A model generated the notes under the pieces. It had not been told where the DNA came from and made no database searches. It was given only the letters and a program-made list of their open reading frames with translations. A stretch of 64,000 bases of DNA from Xanthobacteraceae bacterium. GTDB taxonomy: Bacteria; Pseudomonadota; Alphaproteobacteria; Rhizobiales; Xanthobacteraceae. The position numbers and the translations under genes are program-made. The stretch is taken from positions 3,025,300 through 3,089,299 of the forward strand of contig CP075369.1 in assembly GCA_019454205.1 (NCBI GenBank). The letters are read 5' to 3'. Shown one piece after another: positions 44,171-52,784 of this stretch; positions within the stretch are counted from its first letter, which is position 1; every line of letters begins with the position of its first letter.

Positions 44171-44944
44171 TCAGATTGCAGCAGCGGGGGCCAGTTCTTC
44201 TCCGGGCGCGCGAATTCGCAGCGACTGGTCGAGGGCATGAAGGATCTTGCGCTTCGCAGCCTCCACGTCCGCGCCGTAGCGGTCGCGCGGATGCGGGAGG
44301 TTCAGATCGAATTGCGCGGAGATGCGCCCCGGCTTGGGCTGCATCACCACCACGCGGTCGGCGAGCACGGCGGCTTCCTCGACATCATGCGTGACGAGAA
44401 TGAGCGTCGGCTTGTAGGCACGCCACAGATCGAGCACATGCTGGTGCAGGCTTGCGCGGGTGAATGCATCGAGCGCCGAGAACGGCTCGTCGAGCAGCAG
44501 CACCTTCACGCGCGGCGCGAGCGCGCGAGCGATAGCGACGCGCTGCGCCTGTCCGCCGGAGAGTTCGCGCGGCCAGCGGTCCGCATAATCGCTGAGGCCG
44601 ACGCGCAGCAATACTTCGCCGACGATTGCTTCGCGTTTCCCGCGCGGCAGATGCGAAAGGCCGAAGCCCACGTTCTGCGCGACGGTGAGCCACGGCAGCA
44701 GCCTCGGCTCCTGAAAGATCAGGCCGACACATTCGTGCGGTGCGAGGATCGTCTCGCCGTCGAGTTCGACGCGCCCTTTCGTCGCCGGATCTAGACCTGC
44801 GATCAGGCGCAGCAACGTGCTCTTGCCGCAGCCGGAGCCGCCGACCACCGCGACGATCTCGCCTTGCTTCACGTCGAGCGAGATGCGGTCCAGCGCGCGC
44901 ACGCCGTTGGGGTAGATTTTATCGACCGAGCGGACGTTCAGCAT
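44171..44944 (-). CDS. ABC importer ATPase, nitrate/sulfonate/taurine type
   Basis: 257 residues. Walker A is GGSGCGKSTLL, the signature is ELSGGQAQRVAIARAL, and Walker B is LLLDEPFSALDAFTR with HDVEEA after it. It belongs to the NrtD/SsuB/TauB family and drives the adjacent permease. The ATG is three bases downstream of the permease stop. Confidence 0.9.
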   Translation of the reverse strand: MLNVRSVDKIYPNGVRALDRISLDVKQGEIVAVVGGSGCGKSTLLRLIAGLDPATKGRVELDGETILAPHECVGLIFQEPRLLPWLTVAQNVGFGLSHLPRGKREAIVGEVLLRVGLSDYADRWPRELSGGQAQRVAIARALAPRVKVLLLDEPFSALDAFTRASLHQHVLDLWRAYKPTLILVTHDVEEAAVLADRVVVMQPKPGRISAQFDLNLPHPRDRYGADVEAAKRKILHALDQSLRIRAPGEELAPAAAI

Positions 44945-44947
44945 GGT

Positions 44948-45793
44948 TCAGCCCTTCGGCGCGAAAGAGTCTTGCCAGGTCAGGAAAGGCTTCGATGCCG
45001 TGGCGAGCAAGCCGTCGGTAATCTTGCCGAGCACGGCGAAGGTGAGGATCGCCGCGAGAATCTGATCCGGCTTGCCGAGTTGCTGGCCGTCGGTGAGCAG
45101 ATAGCCGAGACCTTCGCTCGCGCCCATGAATTCGGCGGCGACGACGAACATCCAGCCGAGGCCGAGGCCCTGCCGTAGCGAAACGATATAGGCGGGCAGG
45201 ATCGCGGGCAGCAGAATCCGCCGCACCAGCGCGGGCGTCGAGAGCCGGAAGATGCGGCCGACTTCCACGGTCTTACGATCCACGGCGGAAATCGCGCCGA
45301 GCACGCCGAGATAGACCGGGAAGAAGCAGCCGACTGCGATCAGCGCGATCTTCGACTGCTCGTAGATTCCGAACCAGAGAATAAAGAGTGGCACCCATGC
45401 GATCGACGGCACCGAGCGTAGGCCCTGCAACGAAGGATCGACCACGTCGCGGGACAGGCGCGACGCGCCTGCAATCGCGCCGACGATGGTGCCGGTAACG
45501 GTGCCGAGTGCGAAGCCCGCGCCGACACGGCCGAGCGTAGCCACGATGTGACGCCAGAGTTCGCCGCTGATCGCGAGTTCATAAAGTGTCGCGAACAGGC
45601 GGCTCGGTGGCGGCATCAGGCGGCCCTGTGCCCAACCCGCGCGGATCGCGATTTCCCACCCCAGCGCAAGCGCGACCGGCAGTGCGAATCCAAGAAGAAA
45701 GCGAAACCGCGCCCATACCGGCTTCGGCCTGGAAACGGGAGACGCCGCCTCGACGGCGGCGTCTCGTTGTTGAATGGCGTCCATGACGCTCAT
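44948..45793 (-). CDS. ABC importer permease, sulfonate type
   Basis: 281 residues with about six membrane segments. The permease-ATPase contact loop is near ASRLSRDVVDPSLQGLRSVP followed by WVPLFILWFG, the standard SsuC/TauC sequence. The N-terminus is a polar tail of about 30 residues. It is the middle gene of the substrate-binding/permease/ATPase operon. Confidence 0.9.
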   Translation of the reverse strand: MSVMDAIQQRDAAVEAASPVSRPKPVWARFRFLLGFALPVALALGWEIAIRAGWAQGRLMPPPSRLFATLYELAISGELWRHIVATLGRVGAGFALGTVTGTIVGAIAGASRLSRDVVDPSLQGLRSVPSIAWVPLFILWFGIYEQSKIALIAVGCFFPVYLGVLGAISAVDRKTVEVGRIFRLSTPALVRRILLPAILPAYIVSLRQGLGLGWMFVVAAEFMGASEGLGYLLTDGQQLGKPDQILAAILTFAVLGKITDGLLATASKPFLTWQDSFAPKG

Positions 45794-45812
45794 GGTTTAC
45801 CGCGCTTGTGGC

Positions 45813-46796
45813 TTAGTTCGAAAGCGACGCGTTGAAGCGGTCGTCGATCAGTTCGTTGACGACCTTCTCGACGTTCACCTTGGCGTCGATCACGCCCGCG
45901 TTCTGGAGCGCAATACCGGCGGCGAGGATGGAAGCACGCTGCGGCTGGCCGATCACGCTATGCGTGAGTTCGGTGCGCTCTTTGAGCTGCTTCTCGGCGA
46001 CGTTTTCCGGAATCTTCGCGGCCTGTGCGAGCAGCTTGGTGACTTCGGCCGGGTTCGCCAGCGACCAGCGGCGTGCCTGCTCGTAGGTTTTCAGCACGCG
46101 CTCGACCAGCTTCGGGTTCGCTTTCGCGAATTCCTCGCGCACGTTGAGGATGCCCCAGGTATTCGCTTCGGGCTTGCGGAAGAACAGCTTCGCGCCGTCG
46201 TCGATTTCGGCGGCCGCCATCATCGGGTCGAGGCCGGCCCATGCATCGACATCGCCGCGGATCAGGGCGAGGCGGCCGTCGGCGTGCTGCAACAGCACGA
46301 AACGCACGTCCTTATCGGTGAGGCCGTTATCGGCAAGCGCGCGCACTAGGAAGATGTGCGGGTCGGTGCCGCGGGTGACCGCCACGGTCTTGCCCTTCAG
46401 GTCCTTGACCGACTTGATGTCGGACTTCGGCCCGGTGACGAGCGCGGTCCATTCCGGACGCGAGTAGACGTAGATCGATTTGATCGGGTTGCCGTTGATG
46501 CGCGCGACCAGCGCGGCCGAGCCAGCGGTCGAGCCGAAGTCGATGGACCCGGCATTCAGGAATTCGAGCGCCTTGTTCGAACCGGCTGACTGCACCCAGC
46601 GGATCTTGATGCCGTCCTTCTCGAACTCTTTTTCCAGCAGGCCCTGCTGGCGAAGCACGATCGAGACCGGGTTGTAGGTCGCCCAGTCGATGCGGATTTC
46701 GGTCACCTGCTGCGCGCGCGAAGCGCCTGCGGTGAGCGTTACGGCGGCGAGCGCGGCGAGCGCGGCGCGGCCGAGATGGCGAAGTTGGAAGCGCAT
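45813..46796 (-). CDS. periplasmic substrate-binding protein, aliphatic sulfonate type
   Basis: 327 residues from ATG at 46796, which has AGGGG upstream and opens a signal peptide (MRFQLRHLGRAALAALAAV, cleavage likely after SRA). The mature protein resembles SsuA: YNPVSIVLRQQGLLEKEF, GSIDFGSTAGSAALVARING and GRLALIRGDVDAWAGLDP. The ligand may be an alkanesulfonate, taurine or a related anion. No sulfonate monooxygenase gene is in the window. The longer upstream frame runs through an AT-rich promoter region and is rejected. Confidence 0.88.
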   Translation of the reverse strand: MRFQLRHLGRAALAALAAVTLTAGASRAQQVTEIRIDWATYNPVSIVLRQQGLLEKEFEKDGIKIRWVQSAGSNKALEFLNAGSIDFGSTAGSAALVARINGNPIKSIYVYSRPEWTALVTGPKSDIKSVKDLKGKTVAVTRGTDPHIFLVRALADNGLTDKDVRFVLLQHADGRLALIRGDVDAWAGLDPMMAAAEIDDGAKLFFRKPEANTWGILNVREEFAKANPKLVERVLKTYEQARRWSLANPAEVTKLLAQAAKIPENVAEKQLKERTELTHSVIGQPQRASILAAGIALQNAGVIDAKVNVEKVVNELIDDRFNASLSN

Positions 46797-46850
46797 GATT
46801 ACCCCTGCAAAAAAACGTGAATTTCGTGGGGTACACTCATTCATACGTGG

Positions 46851-46878
46851 ATTATCTGTCAATAGAAAAATAGAACAA
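46851..46878 (-). promoter_or_regulatory. candidate promoter of the sulfonate-type operon, AT-rich
   Basis: On the minus strand, TTGTTC (complement of 46873-46878), 16 bases, GATAAT (complement of 46851-46856). An alternative -35, TTGACA, lies directly before GATAAT. The 168-base gap between the binding-protein gene and glnD is markedly AT-rich compared with the rest of the window. Weak evidence. Confidence 0.35.
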
Positions 46879-46964
46879 AATATATCTGTATTATAAAGGT
46901 CATATTCCATGACGTTGCAGAGGAGATAAGGTATTTCCCGCACAGGGTTATTCGTTTTCCGCCA

Positions 46965-49775
46965 ATGTCGCGCTCACCAAGACGCCGCCGCCGGGCCAAG
47001 CCCGGAGCCGCGGACCTCATCAATGTTGCGAAGCTGCGTGCTGAGCTGGCCAAGCTCAGCGAACAGCATCAGGGCCGTGCCGCGGACATTCGCGTCGCGC
47101 TGACGCAACGGCTGAAAACTGCGCTGACCGAAGGCCGCGAGCTGGCCGAGAAAAAACTCCTCGGCGGTCTGGCGGGCCGCGGCTGCGCCGAAGCGCTGTC
47201 GCGCTTGATGGATACGATCATCACGCTCGCCTACGAAGTCGCGGCGGAGCAACTTTACCGCTCGGAAAATCCTTCGACCGCCGAGCGCATGACGGTTGTC
47301 GCGGTCGGCGGATATGGCCGCGGCTTGCTTGCGCCCGGCTCCGACATCGATCTGCTTTTTCTTCTTCCGTACAAACAGACCGCATGGGGCGAGAGCGTCG
47401 CAGAAGCGATCCTCTACGCGCTCTGGGACATGGGCCTCAAAGTTGGCCACGCCACGCGTTCGGTGGACGAGTGCATTCGGCAGGGCCGCGCCGACATGAC
47501 GATCCGCACCGCACTGCTGGAAGCGCGGCGGCTGGTCGGCGACGAAAAGCTGTTCGACGAATTCCAGATACGCTTCGACAAGGAAGTGGTGCAGGGCACC
47601 GCGGCCGAATTCGTCGCGGCGAAACTCGCCGAGCGTGACGAGCGCCACAAGCGCGCTGGCCAGTCGCGCTATCTGGTCGAGCCGAACGTGAAGGAAGGCA
47701 AGGGCGGGTTGCGCGACCTGCACACGCTGAACTGGATCGGCAAATACGTCTATCGCGTGCGCGACGTGGAAGAACTGGTCGGCAAGGGCCTGTTCACGAA
47801 GGCGGAGCGCGCGCTGTTCCGCCGCTGCGCGGATTTCCTGTGGGCGGTACGCTGTCACTTGCATTTTCTTACCGGACGCGCGGAAGAACGGCTTTCGTTC
47901 GAGGTGCAGCATGAAATGGCGCTGCGCCTCGGCTACACCGATCATCCGGGCCAGCGCGACGTCGAACGCTTCATGAAGCATTACTTCCTGATCGCGAAGG
48001 ATGTCGGCGACCTCACTGCCATCGTCTGCGCGGAGCTGGAGGAGATCCACGCGAAAAGCGCGCCCGCGCTGACCCGCGTGATCTCGCGCTTCGCGCGCCG
48101 CAAGCGCAGGCCCGTGAAGGATTATCCGGATTTCGTCATCGACAACGAGCGCGTCAGCGTCGCGAACGACAAGGTGTTCCAGAGGGACCCGGTCAATTTC
48201 CTGCGCATGTTCCACATCGCGGACCAGCACGATCTGGATTTCCACCCGGACGCGTTGCGCCTCGCGCGGCGCTCGCTGAAACTGATCGACGGCGCGCTCC
48301 GCGAAGACCCGGACGCGAATACGCTGTTTCGCGAGATCGTTGCCTCGAAGCACGCGCCGGAAATCGTGCTGCGCAAGATGAACGAAGCCGGCGTGCTCGG
48401 CCGCTTTGTGCCGGAATTCGGCCATGTCGTCGCGATGATGCAGTTCAACCTCTACCACCACTACACGGTGGACGAGCACCTGATCCGCTGCATCGGCGTG
48501 CTGTCCGAGATCGAGCGCGGCACCAATCCCGAATACGGCCTCGCCAACGAACTGATGAAGACCATCAAGAACCGCGAGCTGCTCTATATCGCGCTGTTCC
48601 TGCATGACATCGCGAAGGGCCGCCCCGAAGACCATTCGATCATGGGCGCGAAGATCGCGCGCCGCTTCTGCCCGCGCATCGGCCTGTCGCAGGCCGACAC
48701 CGAGACGATTGCGTGGCTGATCGAGCAGCATCTCACCATGTCCACCATCGCGCAGTCGCGCGACCTGTCGGACCGCAAGACCGTCGAGGGTTTCGCCGCC
48801 ATCGTGCAGAACCTCGAACGCCTGAAGATGCTGCTTATCCTCACCACCGCCGACATTCGCGCAGTCGGCCCCGGCGTGTGGAACGGCTGGAAGGCGCAAC
48901 TATTGCGTACGCTCTACTACGAAACCGAGCCGGTGCTGACCGGCGGCTATTCGGAAGTGAACCGCTCGCGCCGCGTGGAAATGGCGCAGGCCGAATTCCG
49001 CGAGGCGATGGGCGACTGGAGCAAGGACGAACTCGACCGCTATGTGCAGCGTCACTATCAGCCGTATTGGCTGAAGACGGATTTGCAGCACAAGATCGAG
49101 CACGCGCGTTTCATCAGGAGCACCGAGCAGGGCGGCAAGGCGGTCGCGACCAAGGTGCGGACCGATCCCTCGCGCGGCGTAACCGAACTGACGCTGCTGA
49201 CCCCAGACCACCCGCGCCTGCTGTCCGTGATCGCGGGCGCGTGCGCGGCGGCCGGCGCGAACATCGTGGACGCACAGATTTTCACGACCACCGACGGCCT
49301 TGCGCTCGATTCCATCTCCGTCACGCGCGAGTTCGATCTGGACGAGGACGAACTGCGCCGCGCAAACCGCATCGCGGACGGCATCGAGCAGGCGCTGCGG
49401 GGCGAGATGCGTTTGCCGGACATTGTCGAGAAACGCGCACCGAAGACGCGCTCCCGCGCGTTCCGCCTAGAGCCGGAAGTTTCCATCAACAACGAGTGGT
49501 CGGATCAGCACACCGTGATCGAGGTCAATGGCCTCGACCGGCCGGGCCTGCTGTTCGATCTCACCAACACGATCTCGCGGCTGAACCTGAACATCGTCTC
49601 CGCGCACGTCGCCACCTTCGGCGAGCGGGTGGTGGACGTCTTTTATGTGAACGACCTCATGGGCGCGAAAATCGAGTCGCCCCAGCGGCAGGCCTCGATC
49701 AAGCGGGCGCTGCTCGCGGTGTTCGAGCGCGCCGCGGCCGAAGAAAAGCCCCGCAAGGCGGCGGCTGCGCGCTAG
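46965..49775 (+). CDS. glnD: [protein-PII] uridylyltransferase/uridylyl-removing enzyme GlnD
   Basis: 936 residues; nitrogen sensor that uridylylates PII proteins when glutamine is low. Order: nucleotidyltransferase domain (VAVGGYGRGLLAPGSDIDLL, about 107-130), HD domain (YIALFLHDIAKGRPEDHS, about 545), then two ACT domains (ELTLLTPDHPRLLSVIAGA and VIEVNGLDRPGLLFDLTN) that bind glutamine. The N-terminus is very basic (SRSPRRRRRAK). Divergent from the sulfonate-type operon. In several relatives glnD is followed by murJ and trpS; here it is followed by a penicillin-binding protein. Confidence 0.97.
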   Translation: MSRSPRRRRRAKPGAADLINVAKLRAELAKLSEQHQGRAADIRVALTQRLKTALTEGRELAEKKLLGGLAGRGCAEALSRLMDTIITLAYEVAAEQLYRSENPSTAERMTVVAVGGYGRGLLAPGSDIDLLFLLPYKQTAWGESVAEAILYALWDMGLKVGHATRSVDECIRQGRADMTIRTALLEARRLVGDEKLFDEFQIRFDKEVVQGTAAEFVAAKLAERDERHKRAGQSRYLVEPNVKEGKGGLRDLHTLNWIGKYVYRVRDVEELVGKGLFTKAERALFRRCADFLWAVRCHLHFLTGRAEERLSFEVQHEMALRLGYTDHPGQRDVERFMKHYFLIAKDVGDLTAIVCAELEEIHAKSAPALTRVISRFARRKRRPVKDYPDFVIDNERVSVANDKVFQRDPVNFLRMFHIADQHDLDFHPDALRLARRSLKLIDGALREDPDANTLFREIVASKHAPEIVLRKMNEAGVLGRFVPEFGHVVAMMQFNLYHHYTVDEHLIRCIGVLSEIERGTNPEYGLANELMKTIKNRELLYIALFLHDIAKGRPEDHSIMGAKIARRFCPRIGLSQADTETIAWLIEQHLTMSTIAQSRDLSDRKTVEGFAAIVQNLERLKMLLILTTADIRAVGPGVWNGWKAQLLRTLYYETEPVLTGGYSEVNRSRRVEMAQAEFREAMGDWSKDELDRYVQRHYQPYWLKTDLQHKIEHARFIRSTEQGGKAVATKVRTDPSRGVTELTLLTPDHPRLLSVIAGACAAAGANIVDAQIFTTTDGLALDSISVTREFDLDEDELRRANRIADGIEQALRGEMRLPDIVEKRAPKTRSRAFRLEPEVSINNEWSDQHTVIEVNGLDRPGLLFDLTNTISRLNLNIVSAHVATFGERVVDVFYVNDLMGAKIESPQRQASIKRALLAVFERAAAEEKPRKAAAAR

Positions 49776-49877
49776 GCGCGAAAGCACCGCGGTCGCGGCT
49801 TAACTTCGCCTTAAACGCAGGCATTTAGGAGTCTTTAACCGCGCCGTTCCGGGAGCGCGGCCGAGAGACACATATAT

Positions 49878-51968
49878 ATGGGCTGGCTGCGCCCGAAACG
49901 CCGCGAACCTTCGATGCGAGACCGCTCCGCGCGGCTCGACGTGCGCCTCGATGCGCGCGACCGCGCCGGCGGTTACGACGACGAGCGCCGCCCGCGCGGA
50001 TCGCGTCCGCGCAAAAGCCGCGGCAAGGCGCGCCGCAAGCGCAGCTTCTTCGGGCGCCTGGTCCGCTTCACGTTCATCGCCGGGCTGTGGTGCTTCCTCG
50101 CGCTCAGCGCGCTGATCGCATGGCAGTTCACCAAGCTGCCGCCGATCCAGACGCTGGTCGTGCCGAAGCGTCCGCCGACGATCACGATTCTCGGCACCGA
50201 CAACAAGCCGATCGCCGTGCGCGGCGAAATGGGCGGCACCGCCGTTCCACTGGCCGCGCTGCCGAAATATTTGCCGGAAGCCTTCGTCGCTATCGAGGAC
50301 CGCCGCTTTCATTATCACTTCGGCATCGACCCGATCGGCGTGGCGCGCGCGGTGTTCGTGAACCTGAGCCGCGGCCGCTTGCGCGAAGGCGGCTCGACGC
50401 TGACGCAGCAGCTCGCAAAGAACCTGTTCCTCACGCAGGATCGCACGTTAGAGCGCAAATTGCAGGAAGTGATCCTCGCGGTCTGGCTCGAAGTGAAATA
50501 CTCGAAGGCGCAGATCCTCGAGCTTTATCTGAACCGCGTTTACTTCGGCGCAGGCGCTTACGGCGTCGAGGCGGCGGCGCAGCGCTATTTCGGAAAATCC
50601 GCGCGCGCGCTCACGCTCTCCGAAGCGGCCGTGCTGGCGGGTCTGGTGCGCTCGCCCACGCGGCTCGCGCCGACGCGCAATCCGGAAGCCGCGCAACAGC
50701 GCGCGCTCCTCGTCCTCGCGGCGATGGAAGAAGCGGGCTTCATCACCCGCGAAATGGTGGCGACCGCGCGCACGCGCCCCGCGAAGGTCGCGCGCAGCAC
50801 TGCGCCCGGCTCGAACGGCTACGTCGCCGACTGGGTGATGGATGCGCTCAACGATTACATCGGCCAGTACGAAACCGATGTTACCGTCGTCACGACCATC
50901 GACCCGGCGTTGCAGGCAGCGGCCGAACGCGCGTTGACGGAAGAGTTGAACAAGAACGGCGAGAAGTACGGCGTTTCGCAAGGCGCCATCGTTGTGATGG
51001 ATACCAACGGCGCGGTGCGCGCGCTGGTCGGCGGCGCGAATTATTCCGAGAGCCAGTTCAACCGCGCGATTTCCGCGAAGCGCCAGCCCGGCTCGGCGTT
51101 CAAGCCGTTCGTCTACCTGACCGCGCTGGAGCGCGGACTTACGCCCGACACAGTGCGCGACGACGCGCCGATCTCGGTGCGCAACTGGCGGCCGGAAAAC
51201 TTCACCGGCCAGTATTACGGGCCGGTTTCGCTCACCACCGCGCTCTCGATGTCGCTGAACACGGTTGCCGTGCGGCTCGCCATCGAAGTCGGGCCGGCAG
51301 CGGTCGTGAAAACCGCACGCCGCCTCGGCATCTATTCCGATCTGCAAGCGAATGCTTCGCTCGCGCTCGGCACTTCGGAAGTGACGTTGCTGGAACTGAC
51401 CGGCGCGTATGCACCCTTCGCGAATGGCGGCATCGGCGTGCTGCCGCATACGATCTCGCAGGTGCGCGACGCGAAAGGAAAGATTCTCTATTCGCGCTCG
51501 CAGCCCGGCTTCGGCAGCGTGATCGCGCCGCCCCATGTCGCGCAGATGAACCGCATGATGGAAGAAACGCTGCTCACCGGCACCGCGCGCCGCGCGCAGA
51601 TTCCCGGCTGGCGCGCGGGCGGCAAGACCGGAACCAGTCAGGATTATCGCGACGCTTGGTTCGTCGGCTATACCGGCGCGCTGATCGCGGGCGTCTGGCT
51701 CGGCAACGACGATTCCTCGCCGACGAAGAAGGCGTCGGGCGGCAACCTGCCAGTCGAAATCTGGAACCGCGTGATGCGCGTGGCGCACCAGAACCTGCAG
51801 CCGGTCGATCTGCCGGGTTCGGATTACGCACCGCCGCGCAATGACGGCCCATTATATCCGCCGGGTGTTGTGCGGGATGACCGCTATCCGCAGCCGCCGG
51901 AGCGGCAGGCCGAGCGCGGTATCGACAACTGGCTGCTGGATCGCCTGTTCGGAACCCGCCGCAACTAG
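49878..51968 (+). CDS. class A penicillin-binding protein (PBP1A-like)
   Basis: 696-residue bifunctional peptidoglycan synthase. A basic, Arg-rich cytosolic tail (1-58) precedes one membrane helix (about 62-84). The glycosyltransferase domain has the catalytic Glu140 (AFVAIEDRRFHYH) and GGSTLTQQLAKNLFL. The transpeptidase domain has Ser406-x-x-Lys409 (RQPGSAFKPF), SLN at 459-461 and KTGTS at 583-587. The tail is Pro-rich. It lies between glnD and a YgjP-like gene (convergent, stops overlap by four bases). Confidence 0.94.
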   Translation: MGWLRPKRREPSMRDRSARLDVRLDARDRAGGYDDERRPRGSRPRKSRGKARRKRSFFGRLVRFTFIAGLWCFLALSALIAWQFTKLPPIQTLVVPKRPPTITILGTDNKPIAVRGEMGGTAVPLAALPKYLPEAFVAIEDRRFHYHFGIDPIGVARAVFVNLSRGRLREGGSTLTQQLAKNLFLTQDRTLERKLQEVILAVWLEVKYSKAQILELYLNRVYFGAGAYGVEAAAQRYFGKSARALTLSEAAVLAGLVRSPTRLAPTRNPEAAQQRALLVLAAMEEAGFITREMVATARTRPAKVARSTAPGSNGYVADWVMDALNDYIGQYETDVTVVTTIDPALQAAAERALTEELNKNGEKYGVSQGAIVVMDTNGAVRALVGGANYSESQFNRAISAKRQPGSAFKPFVYLTALERGLTPDTVRDDAPISVRNWRPENFTGQYYGPVSLTTALSMSLNTVAVRLAIEVGPAAVVKTARRLGIYSDLQANASLALGTSEVTLLELTGAYAPFANGGIGVLPHTISQVRDAKGKILYSRSQPGFGSVIAPPHVAQMNRMMEETLLTGTARRAQIPGWRAGGKTGTSQDYRDAWFVGYTGALIAGVWLGNDDSSPTKKASGGNLPVEIWNRVMRVAHQNLQPVDLPGSDYAPPRNDGPLYPPGVVRDDRYPQPPERQAERGIDNWLLDRLFGTRRN

Positions 51969-52711
51969 CCGTACCTGTGCAGCGATTTTCCTTCGCGCGT
52001 GAGCCATGCTTCCGCGCGCTTCGCTTCGGGGCACATCCTGTAGAGCAGGTTCCAGAACCGCTCCGAGTGATTCAGTTCGCGCCGGTGCGCCACTTCATGC
52101 GCGGCGAGATAATCGAGCACATAATCGGGCGCGAGGATCAGCCGCCACGAATAGGAAATCGCACCGCTTTCCGAACAAGAACCCCAGCGCGAAGTGCTGT
52201 CGCGCAACCCGATGCGGGAAACCGTCACGCCCAGCATGCCCGCGTATTTCCGCGTCGCCGCCGTGAGCGCGACCTTGGCTTCGCGCTTCAGGAAATCTCG
52301 GACGCGGCGCGAAACGTGCTCGCTTTTCCCGGCGACGCAAAGCATCGCGCCGTTTTCTTCCGAATGTTCGAGCCACGCGGTGCCGCGCGCATGCGGCCGG
52401 TGCACGATGCGGTACGCAATGCCGCGCACGGGAAGCGTCTCTCCATCCGCGAACGGCACGCGCCCCGGAAGCTGCGCCAGCTTCGACGCGATCCATGCGG
52501 TGTGCTTTTCGGCGAAACGGTGTGCCTCGCGGATGCTGCCGCGCGCCGGCATGGTGAGCACCACGTCGCGCTTCGCATCACGCACGCGCAGCGTATAGCG
52601 CCGCGCGCGGGGGTTCCGCATGACCGCGATGTCGAATTGCTGCTCGCCGAGCGCAAGCGTTATGCGTTCGTCGGCCTGCGGCGCCTGTTTGAGAAAATCG
52701 AGAATCCGCAT
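51965..52711 (-). CDS. YgjP-like metallopeptidase (M48-related, DUF45)
   Basis: 248 residues from ATG at 52711; a TTG at 52747 also keeps frame. The zinc motif HEVAH (about 205-209) and the following LNHSERFW (His214-215 region) define the YgjP/WLM-related group. SRWGSCSESGAISYSWRLILAP just before is the most conserved part of the family. Substrate unknown; cytosolic. The first 80 residues form a beta-rich domain. Confidence 0.87.
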   Translation of the reverse strand: MRILDFLKQAPQADERITLALGEQQFDIAVMRNPRARRYTLRVRDAKRDVVLTMPARGSIREAHRFAEKHTAWIASKLAQLPGRVPFADGETLPVRGIAYRIVHRPHARGTAWLEHSEENGAMLCVAGKSEHVSRRVRDFLKREAKVALTAATRKYAGMLGVTVSRIGLRDSTSRWGSCSESGAISYSWRLILAPDYVLDYLAAHEVAHRRELNHSERFWNLLYRMCPEAKRAEAWLTREGKSLHRYG

Positions 52712-52784
52712 CAATCGAACCGATTCGTCCCGCTGCCATGAAGGCAAAACGGAACGGCGGAATTAGGCAAGCCCGGATTTCGCG

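Noticed and set aside
46797..46943. 49-residue N-terminal extension of the sulfonate-type binding protein
   Set aside because: It would place residues ahead of the signal peptide and run through the AT-rich promoter region; AGGGG supports ATG at 46796.
46974..48899. 641-residue minus-strand frame opposite glnD
   Set aside because: Antisense shadow; no recognisable domain and composition typical of reverse frames.
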